A stretch of DNA of 7,983 bases from Avimicrobium caecorum (GTDB lineage Bacteria; Bacillota; Clostridia; Oscillospirales; Ruminococcaceae): contig CAJFNJ010000007.1 of assembly GCA_904394705.1 (NCBI GenBank), positions 1 through 7,983 of the forward strand. The letters are read 5' to 3'. The notes under the pieces were generated by a model. It saw only the letters and a list, made by a program, of their open reading frames with translations, was not told where the DNA came from and made no database searches. A program made the translations under genes and the position numbers. How positions within the stretch are numbered: position 1 is the stretch's first letter; every line of letters starts with the position of its first letter. Positions 5,091-7,983 of this stretch are shown here, one piece after another.

Positions 5091-5136
5091 GGGAGGGTGC
5101 GGAGGGATTCTCCCGGGCAGGGGACAGCACCCTCCC
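5091..5136. repeat. Long hairpin upstream of the truncated gene
   Basis: GGGAGGGTGC (5091-5100) and GCACCCTCCC (5127-5136) are perfect 10-bp inverted arms. The 26-base loop contains its own GGGA/TCCC palindrome. There is no T-run, so it is not a standard terminator. Confidence 0.6.
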
Positions 5137-5146
5137 CGGTGTGTGC

Positions 5147-5186
5147 AGACAAAAACAGCCTGCCGGGGACATTGCCGGCGGGCTGT
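5147..5186 (-). terminator. Minus-strand terminator without an evident gene
   Basis: On the minus strand ACAGCCCGCCGG (5186-5175), an 8-base loop and CCGGCAGGCTGT (5166-5155) form a 12-bp stem with one G-U pair, followed by TTTTGTCTG. No coding frame precedes it on that strand within the 100 bases before the next hairpin, so the gene it served may be gone. Confidence 0.7.
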
Positions 5187-5289
5187 CTGTGCCATTTCCG
5201 CCGTGGCCTTTGTCATGGCGCTGATTGTTCGCCGGAAAGTACAGGCTGTGATTCACAGCTGACTTTTTCCATAAATCCTCTCTTCTGCG

Positions 5290-5327
5290 GACCGTCCTCC
5301 GGAATTTCCCGGGGGACGGTCTTTTTT
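5290..5327 (+). terminator. Plus-strand terminator without an evident gene
   Basis: GACCGTCC (5290-5297) and GGACGGTC (5314-5321) with inner TCCGG/CCGGG pairing are followed by TTTTTT. The only plus-strand gene nearby begins downstream of it. It insulates the lipoprotein gene or is left from a lost one. Confidence 0.75.
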
Positions 5328-5341
5328 ATGAGGAGGGTTTC

Positions 5342-5350
5342 TGCTATACT
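5342..5350 (+). promoter_or_regulatory. Extended -10 for the lipoprotein gene
   Basis: TGC followed by TATACT (5345-5350). The expected -35 position falls in the T-run of the preceding terminator (TTTTTT), so no good -35 is seen. Transcription would start near 5357, only 5 bases before an ATG at 5362, which favours the ATG pair at 5377/5380. Confidence 0.5.
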
Positions 5351-5376
5351 GGAGCCAGAGAATGGGGGCGGGGACG

Positions 5377-6261
5377 ATGATGCGGAATATGCGGCTGGGC
5401 CTGGCGATTCTGGCGGCGGTGCTGATCTGCGCCGGGTGCGTGGGAGAGCCGGCGGGGGACTTTTCCTCCACCACCGGACAGCTGGACAGCGCTCTGCAGG
5501 AGCTGGGCGGACAGGATCTCCTGAATGGCCCGGTCTTTGCGGACGGGTACAGCTGCTGCAGACTGGGGGATACAGTTCTGTACTGGGCCAATCACTGGTA
5601 CGGCCCCCATCAGATCGGGTCGGTGATCCTGGCGGAGGACCAGAAAACCGGGGAGTTTTCACTGGTGGATCTGGGCTGCTGGCAGCGGCTCAGCATTCGG
5701 GAGATCCAGGAAACTGCCGACCCGGCAGTGGTGCGGATTTTCTTTACCGACAGAATTGTCTTTGACGGAAGTGAGTACTATACCCGCACCTTTGCGGACA
5801 GCGTGGATTACTCCCTGACTGCGGGGGTAGTCACTGCCGAAAACAGCCTCTGTGTCCCGGGGCGGTACGGCATGGTGGGGGATTCGGTGGAGTACCGGCA
5901 CCGCTTCGGGGACTGTGAGGTGACCGATGGAAGGATTGCCCTCCGCTTTGCGGTGACCGAGACCACCGGCTGGGAGGGATACCCCAGAAGCACCGAAGTG
6001 GTACTGCCGGAGGTTTTCCAGCCCGGGGAGCCGGGGGAGATCCTTCTGCCGAAGGTGGAGCCGGGACTTCCGGCGGAGTTCCTTACAGTCTGCGCTGAGG
6101 CAGAGGGGATTGCCTCTGTGACCGAAGAATCTCTTCACGGCGAGGGCGGTACCCGGCTGACCATCACGCCGGAGCCCGGGTACACGGTGACGTGCGGATT
6201 TGACTCGCCGGACAGCGTGGATTGGGGCGAAACTCTGTGGGTGTGGAGCGAAAAAAGATAG
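5377..6261 (+). CDS. Probable secreted lipoprotein of unknown function
   Basis: A protein of about 294 residues starting MMRNMRLGLAILAAVLICAGC. It has basic residues, a hydrophobic core and a Cys at 21 preceded by Ala-Gly, which fits a lipoprotein signal, although the -3 position is Cys rather than Leu. The mature part (VGEPAGDFSSTT onward) is polar and beta-rich with Trp/Tyr/Asp-rich segments (YSCCRLGDTVLYWANHW) and a C-terminal stretch resembling a small beta domain (TRLTITPEPGYTVTCGFD). I recognise no family. The start could also be the ATG at 5362 (five residues longer). A shared terminator follows the stop. It stands head to head with the truncated propeller-like gene and may belong to the same kind of surface protein group, though no sequence similarity is obvious. 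Confidence 0.75.
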   Translation: MMRNMRLGLAILAAVLICAGCVGEPAGDFSSTTGQLDSALQELGGQDLLNGPVFADGYSCCRLGDTVLYWANHWYGPHQIGSVILAEDQKTGEFSLVDLGCWQRLSIREIQETADPAVVRIFFTDRIVFDGSEYYTRTFADSVDYSLTAGVVTAENSLCVPGRYGMVGDSVEYRHRFGDCEVTDGRIALRFAVTETTGWEGYPRSTEVVLPEVFQPGEPGEILLPKVEPGLPAEFLTVCAEAEGIASVTEESLHGEGGTRLTITPEPGYTVTCGFDSPDSVDWGETLWVWSEKR

Positions 6262-6271
6262 GGGTAGAGAA

Positions 6272-6297
6272 AAGCCGCTGACCAGCGGCTTTTTATT
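6272..6297. terminator. Bidirectional terminator between converging genes
   Basis: AAAGCCGCTG-AC-CAGCGGCTTT forms a perfect stem, with TTTATTTT to the right and TTTTCTCT reading leftwards. It serves the lipoprotein gene and can also serve the membrane gene ending at 6351. Confidence 0.85.
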
Positions 6298-6350
6298 TTG
6301 TAGGAATATGGCGGCAGACAAGGAGGCAGAGATGTTCTCAGAAAGGGGGG

Positions 6351-6770
6351 TCAGTCCTTTGGGGACGCGGTCCGGCGGCTGACGAACAGGGCCACTGGGG
6401 CAAACCAGCAAAGACTGCCGAGAGTGATGCAGAAGATCAGGGAAAGGAACGGCGGCAGGACAGAAAAGAGAGCGTTCAGGAAAGGCAGTCGGGCGAACAG
6501 CCAGACTGAGGCCATCATCACGCCGAGGACGCCCGGGCAGATATAAAGGGCGGTCATGCGCACCGGGTCAAGGCCATTCCGGGCGGCGATGCGGCAGTAG
6601 AGCGGATAAGCCCCATAGGCCCAGAGAAGGGTGAGGACGGCAGCGGGGATTTCATAGCGATGGGACGGCAGGATGCCTTCGACCAGATACCAGCCGCCGA
6701 ACAGGCTGCCGGTCCAGGGAAACAGATAGAGGATTGCGGATGTAAGGAGTTCCTGATTCTTGAAACGCAT
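6351..6770 (-). CDS. Small integral membrane protein of unknown function
   Basis: A 139-residue protein with about four membrane segments (residues about 9-30, 40-60, 72-92 and 98-131) and short polar loops. It begins MRFKNQELLTS and ends in a basic tail, SRRTASPKD, that suits the cytoplasm. GGAGGG is 6 bases before the ATG and a good promoter lies upstream, so expression is likely. I recognise no family, and the lack of polar conserved residues in the helices gives no hint of a reaction. It converges on the lipoprotein gene and shares its terminator. Another small membrane protein lies upstream on the same strand (7123-7539), but a repeat region with this gene's own promoter separates them. 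Confidence 0.78.
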   Translation of the reverse strand: MRFKNQELLTSAILYLFPWTGSLFGGWYLVEGILPSHRYEIPAAVLTLLWAYGAYPLYCRIAARNGLDPVRMTALYICPGVLGVMMASVWLFARLPFLNALFSVLPPFLSLIFCITLGSLCWFAPVALFVSRRTASPKD

Positions 6771-6830
6771 AGCTGACCCTCCGTCATGATTCTGGATTTG
6801 ATTGGTGAGGTGTTCTGCTTCTCTGCTTAA

Positions 6831-6859
6831 ATTTTAGCAGGAGCGTATGCGGACTTCAA
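6831..6859 (-). promoter_or_regulatory. Promoter of the 139-residue membrane protein
   Basis: On the minus strand TTGAAG (6859-6854), a 17-base spacer and TAAAAT (6836-6831) preceded by TGC, an extended -10. The leader would be about 55 bases. Confidence 0.65.
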
Positions 6860-6935
6860 GGGCCCTGCCTGGAACGGCTTTTCGATCCGGCAAGGGCGAA
6901 CCGATTGGACCGTCTGGCTATACAGCCAAACTTTT

Positions 6936-6959
6936 GCAAACAAAAAGAGCCTGGAGCGC
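6936..6959. repeat. Copy of the tRNA-Ser 3' flanking sequence
   Basis: Bases 6936-6959 match 7891-7914 at 22 of 24 positions in the same orientation. On the minus strand this is a GCTCTTTTTGTTTGC tail like the tRNA terminator's T-run. Upstream of the tail the stem has diverged, and no tRNA is attached here. The stretch 6860-7046 holds no gene that I can support. Confidence 0.55.
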
Positions 6960-6990
6960 TTCCGGCTGTCCGGGCAGGTCGGGGCTACCA

Positions 6991-7021
6991 GATTCTCAAA
7001 GCCGCCCTGGTGGAGTGGCTG
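6991..7021. repeat. 31-bp direct repeat, first copy
   Basis: Bases 6991-7021 match 7719-7749 at 27 of 31 positions, same orientation. Both can be read in frame as a C-terminal-like ILxxxLVEWL segment, so they may be remnants of one coding family, but neither has an upstream gene. Confidence 0.5.
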
Positions 7022-7046
7022 GCGGGTGAAAAAGCGTCCTGAGATT

Positions 7047-7150
7047 TTACAGCTCCTCAGCCCGGAAAGCAGTGTATCCCTCGTATTCATAGCTGTAGTC
7101 GATGCCCTTGAGGAAACCCTTTTCACCGCTGTGCAAATATCCGGCGGAAG
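7047..7150 (-). pseudogene. Possible out-of-frame C-terminus of the upstream membrane protein
   Basis: In the frame next to that of the membrane protein, GYLHSGEKGFLKGIDYSYEY and EGYTAFRAEEL (7147-7050) read like a genuine cytoplasmic tail with GC-ending codons, before the stop at 7049-7047. This frame has no SD of its own. A single-base frameshift somewhere in 7123-7190, where the sequence has CTTTTTGGGG, would join it to the 138-residue protein. Confidence 0.4.
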
Positions 7151-7539
7151 ACAGCGCAGATGGGAACAGCCGCAAGGCCCCAAAAAGCGGAACCAAGAAG
7201 AATGCAGACGCCCCATACTGGTATATAGGAGAAAAAATCTGTATTTCCCAGCAGGAAACCCAGTACGGCAACGCCTATAATCAGTGAAATGACATGGGCT
7301 GGTACGAGGCCAAAAAAGAACCCGATATAAAAGGGTTTTCGTTCAGGGCAGCCATAAGCGGAAAGGGCACATGTAATCAAAAACCCAATAATGGCACTGG
7401 CGATGATAATGATCATTCCTATGGAGAAAGGCTCATAAGGAGAGAATGCCATCATGCCTCCATAGATGGATAGAAATGTAAGTGCGCAGACCAGAAAGAG
7501 CAAAGAGGAAATGTTTTCCTTATTTATGGTTACTTTCAT
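7123..7539 (-). CDS. Small integral membrane protein, perhaps frameshifted at its C-terminus
   Basis: A 138-residue protein MKVTINKENISS... with about four membrane helices (residues about 12-32, 41-62, 70-97 and 106-130), ending in a basic FRRIFAQR. AGGAGGAGG (7555-7547) is 7 bases from the ATG at 7539 and 4 from a preceding ATG at 7542; I prefer 7539. I do not recognise a family. The gene is more AT-rich and uses more ATA/ATT/TTT codons than its neighbours, as does its upstream region 7560-7640, which hints at later acquisition. A plausible longer C-terminus lies in the adjacent frame down to 7047. A possible extended -10, TGATAAAAT, lies at 7571-7563 without a clear -35. Confidence 0.68.
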   Translation of the reverse strand: MKVTINKENISSLLFLVCALTFLSIYGGMMAFSPYEPFSIGMIIIIASAIIGFLITCALSAYGCPERKPFYIGFFFGLVPAHVISLIIGVAVLGFLLGNTDFFSYIPVWGVCILLGSAFWGLAAVPICAVFRRIFAQR

Positions 7540-7718
7540 CATGATACCTCCTCCTGAAACTAATTTTATCAAAGTAAGTTACCAAACTCTATTGATATAA
7601 TTTCCAAAATTACCCTGATTCCTTTAGGATAATGAATATTCCAGTAATGATGGCCTTCTCTTTTCGACAGGACTTACTTTCTCTGCTGCCATAGCTGCAG
7701 CCTGGATGTGGACGGCCG

Positions 7719-7749
7719 GATTCTCACAGTCGTTCTGGTGGAGTGGCTG
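7719..7749. repeat. 31-bp direct repeat, second copy
   Basis: This is the partner of 6991-7021; all four differences lie within positions 9-16 of the unit. The surrounding stretch 7573-7805 is otherwise without a supported gene. Confidence 0.5.
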
Positions 7750-7805
7750 AACACAGGGGGAGTGCAGATAAGGGGGAGGGGGAGCGAAACGTGAAAAGCG
7801 AAAAG

Positions 7806-7842
7806 AAAAAATCCCGAATGCAGATGCATTCGGGATTTTTTT
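7806..7842. terminator. Symmetrical intrinsic terminator
   Basis: AAAAAATCCCGAATGCA and TGCATTCGGGATTTTTTT are near-perfect inverted arms, an 11-bp stem flanked by A6 and T7. It can stop transcription in both directions, although no gene ends directly beside it. Confidence 0.85.
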
Positions 7843-7892
7843 GCTAACCCGGTCAGTTTGGAGCGGCTGGGACGCGAGCCGCTCATTTGGGC

Positions 7893-7927
7893 AAAGAAAA
7901 AGAGCCTGGAACGCGAATTGCGTCCAG
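7893..7927 (-). terminator. Terminator of the serine tRNA
   Basis: On the minus strand CTGGACGC (7927-7920), a short loop and GCGTTCCAG (7914-7906) form a stem with one bulge, followed by GCTCTTTTTCTTT (7905-7893). It begins 12 bases after the tRNA CCA end. Confidence 0.75.
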
Positions 7928-7938
7928 ACTCAGTCTGG
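7912..7938. repeat. Hairpin repeat beside the tRNA, related to 1530-1556
   Basis: CCAGACT-C-AGTCTGG (7924-7938) is a perfect palindrome directly abutting the tRNA 3' end. With the adjoining bases it matches 1530-1556 in inverse orientation, with a compensated stem pair. Confidence 0.65.
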
Positions 7939-7983
7939 TGGCGGAGACGGTGGGATTCGAACCCACGTGCCTATCTCTAGACA
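7939..7983 (-). tRNA. tRNA-Ser, 3' part only
   Basis: The minus strand gives a long variable arm (GTCTA-GAGA-TAGGC), a T arm (GTGGG-TTCGAAT-CCCAC), the acceptor 3' strand CGTCTCC, discriminator G and an encoded CCA. A long variable arm marks a class II tRNA. Discriminator G73 and the implied GGAGACG 5' acceptor strand point to serine rather than leucine or tyrosine. The anticodon lies beyond the window end. Confidence 0.9.

Noticed and set aside
5097..5262. Plus-strand coding frames in 5020-5290
   Set aside because: They run through three hairpins and show no SD or family motif; composition is Arg/Pro/Cys-rich as expected from non-coding GC-rich DNA.
6827..7216. A 129-codon minus-strand frame in the repeat region
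   Set aside because: It overlaps repeats and the end of the membrane protein gene in another frame, with no SD and no recognisable features.

Overview
The window looks like a chromosomal stretch from a GC-rich, gut-type Firmicute, most likely an Oscillospiraceae/Ruminococcaceae relative. The grounds are SD sequences of AGGAGG type, TTGACA/TATAAT-like promoters with many extended -10 boxes, intrinsic terminators after most genes, and a YaaA plus a DUF362/ferredoxin protein of the clostridial kind. The genus cannot be fixed from sequence reading alone.

Region 1-1480 is the most interesting part. Two diverged copies of a very small type I toxin-antitoxin-like module face each other as inverted units. 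Each has a 20-residue hydrophobic peptide (16-78 on +, 1132-1194 on -) and a convergent antisense RNA with a strong TTGACA-18-TATAAT promoter (about 154-68 on -, about 1054-1142 on +). The pair share a 12-bp hairpin that terminates both transcripts and contains the peptide stop codon. Between the two modules lie a divergently transcribed SLOG-fold (DUF2493-like) protein and a ribbon-helix-helix regulator, with a palindromic AT-rich operator candidate between them. Two copies of a dispersed intergenic repeat of about 121-145 bp sit just outside the SLOG gene and beyond the second toxin promoter. The first copy supplies the last codons of the SLOG gene.

Region 1480-1680 is intergenic repeat material: a 44-bp direct repeat present twice and a hairpin that recurs near 7912-7938. 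Region 1682-3814 is conventional: yaaA on the minus strand and a DUF362/two-[4Fe-4S] protein on the plus strand, divergent from a shared promoter region, with a terminator after the second gene.

Region 3847-6350 holds two unrecognised, probably exported proteins. The first (minus strand, propeller-like, Trp/Tyr/Asp-rich) has no visible signal peptide or good start codon. Its upstream side is occupied by three hairpins, two of them terminators with no gene to serve, so its 5' end seems to have been lost. The second (plus strand) is a probable lipoprotein. Region 6351-7540 has two small membrane proteins on the minus strand, the second possibly frameshifted near its C-terminus. The window ends in repeat-rich intergenic DNA, a symmetrical terminator, and the 3' part of a serine tRNA on the minus strand that carries its own terminator.
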